64,000 bases of DNA. It comes from Chryseobacterium takakiae (GTDB lineage Bacteria > Bacteroidota > Bacteroidia > Flavobacteriales > Weeksellaceae). This document shows, one piece after another, positions 34,966 to 45,207 of this stretch; positions within the stretch are counted from its first letter, which is position 1, and the number at the start of each line of letters is the position of its first letter. The notes beneath the pieces were generated by a model. That model did not search any database. It saw only the letters and a list, made by a program, of their open reading frames with translations, and was not told the DNA's origin. The stretch is from positions 1 to 64,000 of the forward strand of contig NZ_FQVO01000015.1 of assembly GCF_900129385.1 (NCBI RefSeq), given 5' to 3'. The position numbers were made by a program, and so were the translations under genes.

Positions 34966-37900
34966 ATGAAATTATATACTAAAAAGAAATTCCTCTCGTC
35001 CATTGTGTTTTTGATTATTTCAATAATGGGCACCGCACAAACAACCCCTTTGCCGAAATTTCATGATACCAAAGGAAATATTGACGTTGATGGAAGCGGG
35101 CAACTTCAATTTTCACTACCAATCGCTCTGCCGCCCGGGGTCAAAAACGTTACACCTCAAGTAAGTCTTGTTTATACAAGCGGCGCATCCAATGGCATCG
35201 CCGGGTATGGATGGAATATAGCTGGTCTTTCCTCTATTTCAAGAACCGGAAAAAATATCGAAAAGGATGGTGAAATGAAAGGGGTTCAATTAGATTATTC
35301 TGATTATTACATTTTCGACGGCCAAAGGCTTGTACTGAAATCGGGAGAGTATGGAAAAGATGGTGCAGAATACGTCACTGAAAAATTTTCAAATACAAAA
35401 ATTAGATCCCTCGGCACAATTGCCGGCCAGACGTGGAAAGGACCGGAATATTGGGAAGTCACCTTTGCCGACGGTTCACAGGCCTGGTATGGAGCATTGG
35501 GTTCCGGTGATAGTAATGGTCGAACTCCTTTGGAATATAATATTGTAAAGTGGAAAGATGCACAGGGTAATTATATTACCTACAATTATATGCAGTCCGC
35601 AGCAAGCAATGTGGCGGTAGTATCTTCCATTAAATGGGGCGGAAATGAAGTGTTAAACAAACCACACTTTAATGAAGTTCTGTTTAACTATAATTCAACA
35701 ACTACAAGAAGTCTGGTAGAGCAATCGTACGTCACTGGCATTTCCTTTATTCAGGATAAGCTATTAAATTCTATTGTGGTTAAAACCAATAATTCTCAAT
35801 ACAAAAAATATGAAGTCATTTACAAATCTGATGACACCAGGTATCAGTTTGTCGATAAAATACAGGAATACAATGCAGATAATGAACCTGCTAATCCGGT
35901 AGAATTTACATCACCGCTAAACTACTCTACTCATAGCAATATCAGTTCGCCAGGATGGCCTAACTTCACTAATTTTGTATTGAGTGGTGATTTCAGTGGA
36001 AGAAATACTACATCTTTCATTACAAACGGAAATCCGTTAGGAATTGGCCCCAATGGTTATTATTTAAGTTACGACCCTGTTATTTCTTCGACGGAATTCT
36101 ACCTGGGAACAGAGAATATTTTTACAAATGGTGCTGCGATCACTATAAAAGATGCGAACGGTATTGTAGGCAGCAGACAGGGAATTGTATCATACTCAAT
36201 TAACGGAACAACGAACGATTTAACCGTAAAATACTATCTTGTTGATTTATCAAAGACTATTTATGGACAATCACAGGCAAATTATCAAAATGCACTGAGC
36301 TTGGTATCGACTAAAGTAATACCTGGGAATTTATGGAATGAAGACGAACAGGTTTTTACGCCTAGCCCCTATAATATTCATAGGAAAAAAACAACAATCA
36401 AAAGAGTTATCCCTTACGATGTTGATGGGGATGGAGTACAGGAAGTTCTGATTGAAAAAAATATCAAGACCACCGATACATGGTGCTACGGTCAGGATCT
36501 GGAGGCTAAGTCAGAAAACTTGCTACCTCCAGCCGGAACCTGCGAAACTATAAGTTTTGATGAGAGTAAATATATTGTTGTTAAACAGCAGGATGATACC
36601 TTTCCATTTTTTCAATTTAACCTTGATAAAAGTGAAAACCTTATATTCGGCGATTTTAATGGAGATGGAATAGATGATATCGCAAAATCTTTCCTTACAT
36701 CAGGAACTGTTGTCAATGGAGAATCTGTGCCCGTCAACATTTTACGTGCCTACAATATAAAAAAGAATGATCAGGGAAATCTTGCACTATCAGAAGTTTA
36801 TTCTGATGATTACTACGGGCTTTCGTCCCAGGTGCAAATAGGTGACTTTAATGGTGACGGCATCTCGGATTTATTTGTGAGAACGAACACGAACGACCAT
36901 TATTTTATCAATTTAAGTACCGGGAAAAATTTTGTAAAGCTTCCTTATTTTAATGATTTCATAGCAACTTCGAGTTATACCAGTTCTCAGGCAGGCAATT
37001 ATTTGACGGCGAAGGTCTTGGATATTAATAAAGATGGAAAATCGGATATTGTAAATTTCAGTACATATTATAATATTTCATCTCCAAATGCTCATACCTC
37101 TATTGTTATGTATGTGAGTGAGAACCATGGTTATCTGAACGGAAGAGTTCAATTTGAGTCTAACGAGTTGGTGACCTATGGTAATAGCGGAGCATATATT
37201 TACAGAGAGGTTTTAGGAATACGACAAAATGAGTTTTATATTTATTCGCCGTCAAACACACCTGGCGAAGGGACACTCTTTCCGTATGAGCATTACTCAA
37301 ATCTTCGCAACAAACCAATCGATAAAGTTAAACAGGCAGGATTTACAACATTAATTGGCTATTCTAATTCCTTTTCAGCTACACAAAATGGTTATTACAA
37401 TACCGTGCAACCCGTACAATATCCTTTAATGGAACTAGGGACAGTAAATTCAAATGTAGTTACCCATCTCAGTGAAAGTGATAATCAGCCAAATGTTTCT
37501 AGAATAAAATTGTTCCGCTACCGTGGACTTGTTATAAACCTTCACAATAAAAAGTCTGTTGGTTTCAGACAAATGGCAAGTTCTTCATGGAATTCAAAAA
37601 TTTATCCTACGAATAATTTCGTTACCACGTATATATGGTCAGGAACAGAAACCGATCCATTAAAAGAGGGGGTTCCCGTTAAGGAATGGTCTATCAGAAC
37701 CAATGATGAAAGTAAAGTGTTTCCGTCAGATCTCTCTGAAAACAACCCCCAATTGCTAAGCTTTAAATCCACAACCTACCAAATCGATAAGCTCGTGAAT
37801 GGTCAGGTGATGGCAACCATTCCCGCTGCCGACAAGCCAAAAGTTATTACGGCGATTCTTCCAAAAACAAGCAGAGGGAAGGATTTCCTGACAGGAGCTG

Positions 37901-40900
37901 TCGCAGAAAACACAATAACATATGGAGACTATTATCTGCCTTCACAATCTGTGGCTAAGATCAATACCTCTTATGGAATAACGACATCCACTTATCAATA
38001 TAGCCATAATGCGGCAGCGTCAGGTGCAAACTATTACATTGGCCGTTTGGTGTCGAAATCAGATCTTATTCAGGCGTATGGTGATAGCAAAAACAGTAAG
38101 CAGGAATACACCTATCAAAATAATCTTATTAAAACAATAAAAACCTGGAACAGGGATAATACTGCCTATAACCTGGATACTTTTTCTTATGACGACTTTG
38201 GAAACGTCACTCAAAAGGTTTCAGGTAACAGCATTAATTCGCAAACGATAACTTCAGGTTATGGATACGATTCTAAAGGTAGGTTTTTAATCAAACAAAC
38301 CGACAATCTAAATTTAGAGACAAACACAATTTATAACGATTTGGGTCAGGTGTTAACGGAGACTGATCCATTTGGTATTACTGTTAACAATACATATGAT
38401 GCATGGGGTAAAATATTGACTTCCTCAAGCAATGTTGGAGGAACGACTTCCTACCAGTATGAAAGAGAAGACAATTACAATAGTATTTTTACTCAAAATG
38501 ACCCTGATGGAGACGTTTCGAAGAAGTATATCAACGTGCTTGGACAGAATTATAAAACGTCCGTTAAAGCGTTTGCGCAGGGACAGTATGTCTCTCGCCA
38601 GTCGCAGTTTGATGGGATAGGCCGGAAAATAAAAGAATCGGAACCGTATTTTGAAGGACAAAACGTCAGCCAGTGGAATGCCTTTGTTTACGATGATACG
38701 GTATATCCGGCAAAAATAACAGCTACCGCATTTAATGGTAAGCAAACGACGACTACCGTTTCAGGTTTAACAACTACCATTAAGGAAATCAACGGATATG
38801 CGAGAACCACTTCCAAAACCGCCGATGCATTAGGCAATATCATTTCCACCACCGACAAAGGAGGTACAATACAATTTTCCTATAATGCTGCAGGTGAGCA
38901 AATCCAGGCTAAGTACGCTGAAAATGCAGTTACTACCAAATACGATTCCTGGGGAAGAAAAGTCGAGTTTAATGATCCTTCCAATGGTGTGTATACCTAT
39001 AAATATGATCCGTTTGGCAGATTAAAACTAACCGCCAGTCCAAAAGGTATCAAAGATTTCACGTACAATGACTACGGCCAATTGGTTTCTCAATACGAAT
39101 TTTCAGAAATTGATGGTGGCCAGACAACCGACAAAACGATTTTGTTCAAATATGATCCTAAAGGATTACTTACTGAAAAATCGGGATTTGTTAAAGGAAA
39201 AGCATTCATCTCTGTTTTTAATTATGATGAAAAAGGAAGGCTTATATCATCTGTAGAAGATAGCAATGAAAGAACCTATGCTTATGATAAAGTGCAATAT
39301 GACAATAAAGGAAGGGTTGTTTCCTATATTAAATCGTTAAAATCTCCGGGCGGAGCTTCCAGCGTTGCAGTGGAAAATGTATATAGTGCCTGGAATGGAG
39401 AGCTTTATCAGATCAAAAATCAAAATTCAGGTAAAGCTTTGTGGGAGCTGAAGGAAGCCAATGCAAGAGGCCAGGTACTGAAGTCAAAACTGGGAGCAGC
39501 GGAGATCAACAATTCGTATGATGCGAATGGATACCTGACTAACATCAACCACTCATCTATTGCGCATCCGGGAATCCTGCAAATATCATATGCATTCAAT
39601 GCAATTAAGAATGAACTGGTGAGCAGAACAACCGGCGGCGATTTAAACATCACAGAATCTTTCGATTACGATGATAACAACCGGCTTGTTAACTGGACAG
39701 ATCCGGTAACAGGAATCAAGCCTTCCGCCAATAGAAATACATACGATGTCAAAGGAAGGATTCTTGAAAATGACCAGGTTGGAACGATAAAGTTTGAAAA
39801 TTCCGCTACGGTATATCAGGCAACATCGATGGAATTGAATAGCAATGGAGCGGAGAATTATAACAAGGACCTGATCCAGAAAATTGTCTACAATGAAAAC
39901 AATGATCCGGTTTACATCAACGGGGAGAGAGGAGATGTTCTCTTCCAGTACGGCTTGACCGATATGAGACAAAGGGTAACTTACGGAGGGCAGGCATCAT
40001 CTGATGTATTTCCTGAAAATGAAGAATGGCAGGGCAAGTTTACCAAGTACTACAATGAAGATGGAAGTTTTGAGGTAATCGTCAATAACGAGGCCGGTGG
40101 AACAGAAAAGCATATTTTATATATCGGCGGCAATCCATATGAAGCAAATATTGTATATTTGAAAGAGTACGATAATGAAAAAGGAGCTTTCAAATTCCTG
40201 CATAAGGACTATTTGGGAAGTATTCTCGCCATAAGCGATGAAGCAGGAAACAAGCTTGAGCAAAGGCATTTTGATGGTTGGGGAAATCTGACGCATCTAC
40301 AAGTAGGAAACGGTGGTATAATTGTCGGTAAAGAAAACGTTAGAAATTTCATAGCAGAATCCGGAGGCCTACTTATTGACCGTGGATATACAAGCCATGA
40401 ACATTTCTTCGATGTCGGGATTATCCACATGAACGGCAGATTGTACGATCCGCTGTTGAGAAGATTCCTGAATGCCGATGAAAACATACAGGATCCTACC
40501 AATACCCAGAACTACAATAAGTACGGGTATGTAATGAATAACCCGATGATGTACAGCGATCCTAGCGGAGAGTTCTGGGCGTGGTTTATCGGTGCTGTAG
40601 TGGGTAGCTATTTAAGCGGAGTTCAGGCGAACAACGGAAATTTCAACCCTGTTAAATGGGATTGGGGTTCTACCTGGACTGCGGTTGTGGGAGGAGCATT
40701 TGCCGGAGCTGCTATTGGTGGTGCGATACAGAATATTAGTGTATCCGGAACCAAGTTTATCCAGAATTCTGTCGTAGGAGCAGTGGGAAGTATTTTCAAT
40801 GGAGTGGCGACCGGGCAAAATGTTTTTAAAAGTGCATTAGTAGGATTATCGGGAATTAATGCGTCGTTTAGCTTGGGCAGTAATAGCATTGCCTCTAATG

Positions 40901-41607
40901 ACGGAATTAATGCTGGATATAGATATATAATTTCTCCTGAAGAAAGCTTAGGAGGCGGTTGGGAAGATCTAACAAAAAGTATATTACTAAATTATGTACA
41001 AACTAATTTTTGTCCAAACTGTTCATATGGAACACTCCAACGAATGGCAGGACTTAAGTTTGAAGCGGCTTTTAATGCTATAATGGGATTAGATTTAGCT
41101 TCTTTTAATTATTTGAGTAATGATCAAAAAATTGCAGGAATGTATAAAGGTAGATCAAGAGGAACTATTCCAGACGGAGTATATGATTTAGTGCGAGACG
41201 AAGTAGAGTATAGAAAAGATAATTTTAGAATGGGACCTTTTAATATTAGAATTCCAATTCCTACAGGATTGAATACAAAAAGGTATTCTCGTGTCCAATA
41301 CGCGGAAGTAAAAGCGATGGATGGGACATTATATACCAGTTCCAATCAAGGTCAATTATCTGCAATGATTACTTCTATGCATACCAATAATGGCGTTTAT
41401 AGTTATGGTGGTCAGTTTTTAATAGGAACGACGTCAGATACGGTTATTTCTCCAAGCATATATACATTGGGAGCCAGTTTTGGAAAAGGCAAAACTATCA
41501 GTATTATTCATATGACTAGCCAATATAGAATGATCTCCGGAGGTATGCAAATTAGGTTTACCCAAGGCTGGATGAGTAGCCCAACCAGTACAACTTATCT
41601 TAAATAA
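34966..41607 (+). CDS. RHS-repeat polymorphic toxin with C-terminal restriction-endonuclease-like domain
   Basis: The 2213-residue protein has a Sec signal (SSIVFLIISIMGTAQ), an SpvB-type N-terminal domain (KGNIDVDGSGQLQFSLPIAL), FG-GAP-like calcium repeats (DVDGDGVQEV, DFNGDGIDDI, DFNGDGISDL, DINKDGKSDI; about 480-690), many YD repeats (1050-1750) and the RHS core ending GRLYDPLLRRFLNADE, MMYSDPSGEFW (to about 1868). A Gly/Ala-rich linker leads to a variable tip (about 1980-2213) with IPDGV (Asp2070) and YAEVKAM (Glu2114, Lys2116) then NQGQL, the layout of a PD-(D/E)XK nuclease. Local GC falls sharply at the tip from about 40.9 kb, typical of toxin-tip exchange. It should be released to kill competitors; immunity genes follow. 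Confidence 0.93.
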   Translation: MKLYTKKKFLSSIVFLIISIMGTAQTTPLPKFHDTKGNIDVDGSGQLQFSLPIALPPGVKNVTPQVSLVYTSGASNGIAGYGWNIAGLSSISRTGKNIEKDGEMKGVQLDYSDYYIFDGQRLVLKSGEYGKDGAEYVTEKFSNTKIRSLGTIAGQTWKGPEYWEVTFADGSQAWYGALGSGDSNGRTPLEYNIVKWKDAQGNYITYNYMQSAASNVAVVSSIKWGGNEVLNKPHFNEVLFNYNSTTTRSLVEQSYVTGISFIQDKLLNSIVVKTNNSQYKKYEVIYKSDDTRYQFVDKIQEYNADNEPANPVEFTSPLNYSTHSNISSPGWPNFTNFVLSGDFSGRNTTSFITNGNPLGIGPNGYYLSYDPVISSTEFYLGTENIFTNGAAITIKDANGIVGSRQGIVSYSINGTTNDLTVKYYLVDLSKTIYGQSQANYQNALSLVSTKVIPGNLWNEDEQVFTPSPYNIHRKKTTIKRVIPYDVDGDGVQEVLIEKNIKTTDTWCYGQDLEAKSENLLPPAGTCETISFDESKYIVVKQQDDTFPFFQFNLDKSENLIFGDFNGDGIDDIAKSFLTSGTVVNGESVPVNILRAYNIKKNDQGNLALSEVYSDDYYGLSSQVQIGDFNGDGISDLFVRTNTNDHYFINLSTGKNFVKLPYFNDFIATSSYTSSQAGNYLTAKVLDINKDGKSDIVNFSTYYNISSPNAHTSIVMYVSENHGYLNGRVQFESNELVTYGNSGAYIYREVLGIRQNEFYIYSPSNTPGEGTLFPYEHYSNLRNKPIDKVKQAGFTTLIGYSNSFSATQNGYYNTVQPVQYPLMELGTVNSNVVTHLSESDNQPNVSRIKLFRYRGLVINLHNKKSVGFRQMASSSWNSKIYPTNNFVTTYIWSGTETDPLKEGVPVKEWSIRTNDESKVFPSDLSENNPQLLSFKSTTYQIDKLVNGQVMATIPAADKPKVITAILPKTSRGKDFLTGAVAENTITYGDYYLPSQSVAKINTSYGITTSTYQYSHNAAASGANYYIGRLVSKSDLIQAYGDSKNSKQEYTYQNNLIKTIKTWNRDNTAYNLDTFSYDDFGNVTQKVSGNSINSQTITSGYGYDSKGRFLIKQTDNLNLETNTIYNDLGQVLTETDPFGITVNNTYDAWGKILTSSSNVGGTTSYQYEREDNYNSIFTQNDPDGDVSKKYINVLGQNYKTSVKAFAQGQYVSRQSQFDGIGRKIKESEPYFEGQNVSQWNAFVYDDTVYPAKITATAFNGKQTTTTVSGLTTTIKEINGYARTTSKTADALGNIISTTDKGGTIQFSYNAAGEQIQAKYAENAVTTKYDSWGRKVEFNDPSNGVYTYKYDPFGRLKLTASPKGIKDFTYNDYGQLVSQYEFSEIDGGQTTDKTILFKYDPKGLLTEKSGFVKGKAFISVFNYDEKGRLISSVEDSNERTYAYDKVQYDNKGRVVSYIKSLKSPGGASSVAVENVYSAWNGELYQIKNQNSGKALWELKEANARGQVLKSKLGAAEINNSYDANGYLTNINHSSIAHPGILQISYAFNAIKNELVSRTTGGDLNITESFDYDDNNRLVNWTDPVTGIKPSANRNTYDVKGRILENDQVGTIKFENSATVYQATSMELNSNGAENYNKDLIQKIVYNENNDPVYINGERGDVLFQYGLTDMRQRVTYGGQASSDVFPENEEWQGKFTKYYNEDGSFEVIVNNEAGGTEKHILYIGGNPYEANIVYLKEYDNEKGAFKFLHKDYLGSILAISDEAGNKLEQRHFDGWGNLTHLQVGNGGIIVGKENVRNFIAESGGLLIDRGYTSHEHFFDVGIIHMNGRLYDPLLRRFLNADENIQDPTNTQNYNKYGYVMNNPMMYSDPSGEFWAWFIGAVVGSYLSGVQANNGNFNPVKWDWGSTWTAVVGGAFAGAAIGGAIQNISVSGTKFIQNSVVGAVGSIFNGVATGQNVFKSALVGLSGINASFSLGSNSIASNDGINAGYRYIISPEESLGGGWEDLTKSILLNYVQTNFCPNCSYGTLQRMAGLKFEAAFNAIMGLDLASFNYLSNDQKIAGMYKGRSRGTIPDGVYDLVRDEVEYRKDNFRMGPFNIRIPIPTGLNTKRYSRVQYAEVKAMDGTLYTSSNQGQLSAMITSMHTNNGVYSYGGQFLIGTTSDTVISPSIYTLGASFGKGKTISIIHMTSQYRMISGGMQIRFTQGWMSSPTSTTYLK

Positions 41608-41615
41608 TTTATAGC

Positions 41616-42335
41616 ATGAAGAATATATTCTTGATCCTTTTAATTTTGGAAATTAATATTATGATGGCACAAAACAGTTTTAAGGTTTTAACAAAAAAAG
41701 AAGAACAAGCAAATTATAACCTAAGAGACTTAAAATTTTACAAAATGTCTTCTTATAATGAAAGTATTGCACATTTTATTGATGAAAACAATTTACTTGT
41801 TCAGCCGAATGTTCCGGCAGCTGAAAATTCTCTTATACTCAGTATTTCTGATTTTGATAATAATAAATTTCCTCTACTTCCAGAAAATGATAATCCATAT
41901 TACAGATATAGAGAATTTATGAGTAAAGAAGGGTTTACAATGGAGAATATGTTGAAGATGCTGGATGAGTTGAATTTCAATTATCAGCCAGAAACATTTT
42001 ATACAGATGCAGAAAAATTTGTTAAAACACTTTCTTTAGATGATAAAATGAAATTTTTTATTCCTACACTGTATTTTATTGGCGAAGATTTACACAAACT
42101 TTGCCCTAACGCAGAGTGGCAATTTAATACTTTAAACTATTTTCAGCCCTTTTCTGATGTCGGTCTCTATTATGAGAAACGGAATTTTTCTTTCTATGAT
42201 TTGAATTTATTATTAGAGGAGAAATTTTTAAATAATAAGAATATATCTTTTAAACATATTTATCAAAAAGTCGAGAAGAAACTAATGAAGGATAAAGAGC
42301 TATGGTGGGATTATGGAAATGTTAAAGGAGACTAA
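41616..42335 (+). CDS. Putative immunity protein, exported, directly after the RHS toxin
   Basis: The 239-residue protein begins with a hydrophobic signal (KNIFLILLILEINIMMAQ) and continues as an acidic soluble protein (EESLPLL..., LNYFQPFSDVGLYYEKRNFS). It starts eight bp after the RHS stop codon and ends before a strong terminator, so it shares the toxin transcript and is the first candidate for cognate immunity. A periplasmic location is odd for protection from a DNA-cutting tip, unless the toxin is caught on entry. No family is recognised. Confidence 0.7.
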   Translation: MKNIFLILLILEINIMMAQNSFKVLTKKEEQANYNLRDLKFYKMSSYNESIAHFIDENNLLVQPNVPAAENSLILSISDFDNNKFPLLPENDNPYYRYREFMSKEGFTMENMLKMLDELNFNYQPETFYTDAEKFVKTLSLDDKMKFFIPTLYFIGEDLHKLCPNAEWQFNTLNYFQPFSDVGLYYEKRNFSFYDLNLLLEEKFLNNKNISFKHIYQKVEKKLMKDKELWWDYGNVKGD

Positions 42336-42354
42336 AAGAAATTTATTGGAATAC

Positions 42355-42389
42355 AACCAAAGCAGGAAAACTCCTGCTTTGGTTTTTTG
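42355..42389 (+). terminator. Strong terminator closing the RHS operon
   Basis: AACCAAAGCAGGA (42355-42367) and TCCTGCTTTGGTT (42372-42384) pair perfectly over 13 bp with a four-base loop and are followed by a T tract. Confidence 0.95.
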
Positions 42390-42475
42390 TGAATATATAA
42401 AAATGCCTTATGCTTAAAAGTATCCCAAGCCAGATGCATTAACAGATTATTTAATGAATATTTAAAATTGAAATA

Positions 42476-43168
42476 ATGAGAAATATTTGGTTTACAATAT
42501 ATTCTTCTACTAAAGATGATTATAAATACATTGGATTAAATGATTATAGAACATTGCTTGAAATGTTGCTTATATCTGCAGTTCAGGATAAAATTAATAG
42601 AGAAAAAAAAGTACAAAAGATTATGCTTGATCTGTTTCCAGATCTAGAGAATGATAAGGTGGAATATTTTAGAGAGCTTTTCTACAAAAAGAAACCTTAT
42701 GATGGAATTATTAATATTTCTATTTCTACAAAAGATATAGATTGGAATCGTCTTTTAGAGCAGGAAAGGAAAGATTTTTTAATAGAAAAATGGAAAGTGC
42801 TTTTTAATAATCTATCTGATGACTATTTTGTAACGGATAAGTCTGAAGTTATCTCCTCCTTGGAAGAACTCAAAAATAAGGATTGGAAAATTATTAATTC
42901 ACCATTTAAGAAAAAGCTTAAATATAATAAAGAGAGCTATTCAGTGGTAATAGATATCACAACACAAAGAGCGCAATTAGCCTTAAAGAGGATTTCAGAT
43001 GAACAGTGGTTTCCACTCAGAGATTACGACGCATCCAAGATTCACACAGATGCTAATTTCAAAGAATTCGAATTAGAGGGAGATAAGTTAACACTTGTTT
43101 ATAAAAATATTTTCAATACGATGTTCGAATCTCCGGCTGTGTTTGACTTAAGAGAAATTATAAAATAG
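42476..43168 (+). CDS. Unknown cytosolic protein in the immunity array
   Basis: The 230-residue protein lacks a signal peptide. It begins MRNIWFTIYSSTKDDYKYIG, is rich in Lys, Asp and Glu, and ends in an alternating beta segment (SYSVVIDITTQRAQLALKRI). Several features (small, acidic-basic mix, Leu/Asp-rich helices) are typical of orphan immunity proteins that collect behind RHS toxins, but no family is recognised. It has terminators on both sides and is thus an independent cistron, probably acquired with a former toxin tip. Confidence 0.65.
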   Translation: MRNIWFTIYSSTKDDYKYIGLNDYRTLLEMLLISAVQDKINREKKVQKIMLDLFPDLENDKVEYFRELFYKKKPYDGIINISISTKDIDWNRLLEQERKDFLIEKWKVLFNNLSDDYFVTDKSEVISSLEELKNKDWKIINSPFKKKLKYNKESYSVVIDITTQRAQLALKRISDEQWFPLRDYDASKIHTDANFKEFELEGDKLTLVYKNIFNTMFESPAVFDLREIIK

Positions 43169-43178
43169 AAATTTGTAG

Positions 43179-43215
43179 AACAAAGTGGGATTAATCCTCC
43201 TTTGTTTCTTATTTT
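43179..43215 (+). terminator. Hairpin terminator in the immunity array
   Basis: AACAAAG (43179-43185) pairs with CTTTGTT (43200-43206), extended inside by GGGAT/ATCC, and is followed by a T-rich stretch. Confidence 0.65.
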
Positions 43216-43254
43216 GAAAGATCAAAATAATGTATAGTAAAAAAACTTTAAACC

Positions 43255-43845
43255 ATGAGTTGGAAAATTTATTTAGTAGTTATTACTAACGCTGTGTACT
43301 CGAATTTGGCAGAACTGCCAGAAAAAATTGGTGTCGGACATTTAAATCCGAAGAAAGAAGTATCTATAATGGAAGCTCAATACCTAGACAAAGGAATGTC
43401 AATAGGAAAATATGAAGACAAGATCATTATTGTAAGTTCTCCGCTGGTATTTGATTTATTGGAGAAGAAAGATTCGGAGGTTAGAAATAAATTATTTAAA
43501 ATATTTCCTAAATCAGAGATTGCTGTACTAACAACAGGATATGTTAACGGTTATAGTATTATAAAAGATGGCATAACATTAAGAACCTATGTGATAGCTG
43601 ACTTAAAGAGTTTTGTCAATTATGGTCAAAAATTGGCTGAAGAGATTGAAGCTTATAATGAGATCTCTAGTGATAAGGATCTAATGAATATGATAAGGGA
43701 AGAATCGCCTGAAGATCTAGAAGCTGTCATTAATGAAAATGTAGGAGAGTCAACCGTTTTTAAATTAACAAAAAGATACTTTAATCAACGAATCGATGAA
43801 GAAGGTTCGGCATTTGAAAATATAATCTTAACACATTATGAATAG
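43255..43845 (+). CDS. Putative cytosolic immunity protein, DUF6928-like
   Basis: The 196-residue protein has no signal. It has a strand-rich start (MSWKIYLVVITNAVYSNLAE), IIIVSSPLVFDLLEKK, a Tyr-Ser-Ile-Ile-Lys-Asp-Gly segment and LRTYVIADLKSFVNYGQKLA then EEIEAYNE. The order resembles DUF6928 proteins, in which a self-contained alpha-beta domain is often encoded next to polymorphic toxins; this is from memory and weak. A cytosolic protein would suit immunity to a nuclease tip. Its stop codon abuts the ATG of the next gene with no gap, so the two are co-translated. Confidence 0.6.
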   Translation: MSWKIYLVVITNAVYSNLAELPEKIGVGHLNPKKEVSIMEAQYLDKGMSIGKYEDKIIIVSSPLVFDLLEKKDSEVRNKLFKIFPKSEIAVLTTGYVNGYSIIKDGITLRTYVIADLKSFVNYGQKLAEEIEAYNEISSDKDLMNMIREESPEDLEAVINENVGESTVFKLTKRYFNQRIDEEGSAFENIILTHYE

Positions 43846-44430
43846 ATGAAGAAATTAGTTAGCTCATTATTTTTTCTTAGTGCGATTTTCTTTAGCAAGG
43901 TATTTGCACAAGGGACGTTAGAATGTCCGGAGATTGAATGGAAAAACGGTAGTGCAGCAGCGAAGCTGATAATGAAAAGTGATTTTTACTACGATGCGCT
44001 CGATGCGTGGTCTCCCTTTGGAAGTGATACTGGCAGTGATACTTACTATTTATATTGTGACTGGAGGAAAAAGAATCCTAATGAAAATGTTCGCAAATTT
44101 CTGGATGAGGAGCTGATTAGCTTTGAATATCCAGGATTTGATATTTATTTGGATGGAAGCAATACCGAGCGATTAAAAACTATAGTAAGTACTATGCGTA
44201 ATAACTATGTTGATTTGAATTATATTGACGAGATAGTAATTTCTTTGGCCTTTTCTCAATTATTTTTAGAAGGTCGGATTGAACCAGAAGTAAAAAAATG
44301 GGCTGAAGCAGCGTTCAGCAGAGAAGCTGTATTTCTTGATTTTTGGGGCGAGGGGAAAGATGACGCAAAGGAGAGAAAAGAAAGAGAACAGAGGATGAAT
44401 CAACTTTTAAATGATTTACATAAAGGCTAA
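43846..44430 (+). CDS. Unknown exported protein in the immunity array
   Basis: The 194-residue protein has a signal peptide (KKLVSSLFFLSAIFFSKVFAQ) and a soluble helical remainder (EWKNGSAAAKLIMKSDFYYD, EPEVKKWAEAAFSREAVF) with a charged tail (KDDAKERKEREQRMNQLLND). The ATG follows the previous stop codon directly. Not recognised. It may be an immunity protein for a toxin that acts in the periplasm or envelope. Confidence 0.65.
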   Translation: MKKLVSSLFFLSAIFFSKVFAQGTLECPEIEWKNGSAAAKLIMKSDFYYDALDAWSPFGSDTGSDTYYLYCDWRKKNPNENVRKFLDEELISFEYPGFDIYLDGSNTERLKTIVSTMRNNYVDLNYIDEIVISLAFSQLFLEGRIEPEVKKWAEAAFSREAVFLDFWGEGKDDAKERKEREQRMNQLLNDLHKG

Positions 44431-44437
44431 ATATAAT

Positions 44438-45022
44438 ATGAAGAATATAGCAATAATGGTATTTTCTTTTGTTCATCTTGCCTTATTCGGACAGACATCA
44501 AGTGAACAATTGAAGAAGTTGTTTCTAAATTTAGATCTAAAAGGAAACTTTCATGATGTAATAAAAGGTTCTCCCTTAGCTTTTGAATATGGAATTAGTC
44601 GAGGCGTACCATTGCATGATGCAAATGGTAAGATCTTTTATAATGATAAGTCTAATTATTTTGCCAACTTCGCTGAAAATCCAATAATTGAATCTAAAAT
44701 TAGGTACGGGATCATTTCAATTGCGCAACAAAGTCAAGAAATTCAATCCGGTCATTTCTCTATACATGAAACAGTTTGTTTTTCTAGTGAGGATGCTATG
44801 ATGAAGGAATATTATAAGTTAACCGGCTTGTTTGAGGAGTTTGCATATAGGGTGAAGACATCAATGATTCTCAAAGAGAATGATGATATAAAGCTTGAAG
44901 ATACTGAGATTTTGATAAAAACAGAGACTGGAAAAGCAACATTGCATATCAGCTACCATTTTCCTGACGGATGGCAAGAAAGAGAGGAATATCAACTGGT
45001 GTTTATTTATAGTAATTATTGA
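44438..45022 (+). CDS. Unknown exported protein in the immunity array
   Basis: I choose ATG 44438 because it gives a proper signal peptide (KNIAIMVFSFVHLALFGQ); an upstream ATG at 44411 would overlap the previous gene by 20 bases and add a charged leader. The 194-residue precursor continues as an alpha-beta protein (SEQLKKLFLNLDLKGNFHDV, GKATLHISYHFPDGWQEREE). No family recognised. Same strand and close spacing to the previous gene suggest one transcript. Confidence 0.65.
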   Translation: MKNIAIMVFSFVHLALFGQTSSEQLKKLFLNLDLKGNFHDVIKGSPLAFEYGISRGVPLHDANGKIFYNDKSNYFANFAENPIIESKIRYGIISIAQQSQEIQSGHFSIHETVCFSSEDAMMKEYYKLTGLFEEFAYRVKTSMILKENDDIKLEDTEILIKTETGKATLHISYHFPDGWQEREEYQLVFIYSNY

Positions 45023-45207
45023 TTGATCTAACAAATAGATGTTCACACAACTCATAAAACCGGTTCTGAAATTTCTTCCATCCTTTACGAGAATTTTTTT
45101 GTTTCTAGGATTCTTGACCGATACCAAATAAAACTATTCTAGAACAGCATTAATTTAAAACGAAGCAGTATTTTGCCTGCACTATCTTTCTATTTAAAGA
45201 TGAGTCT

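Noticed and set aside
38425..40889. Several minus-strand frames of 70-110 codons inside the RHS gene
   Set aside because: They are antisense to the continuous 2213-residue RHS frame and have no start signals or recognisable domains.
44861..45127. 88-codon minus-strand frame
   Set aside because: It mirrors the end of the exported protein gene at 44438 on the other strand, and its sequence lacks any family pattern.
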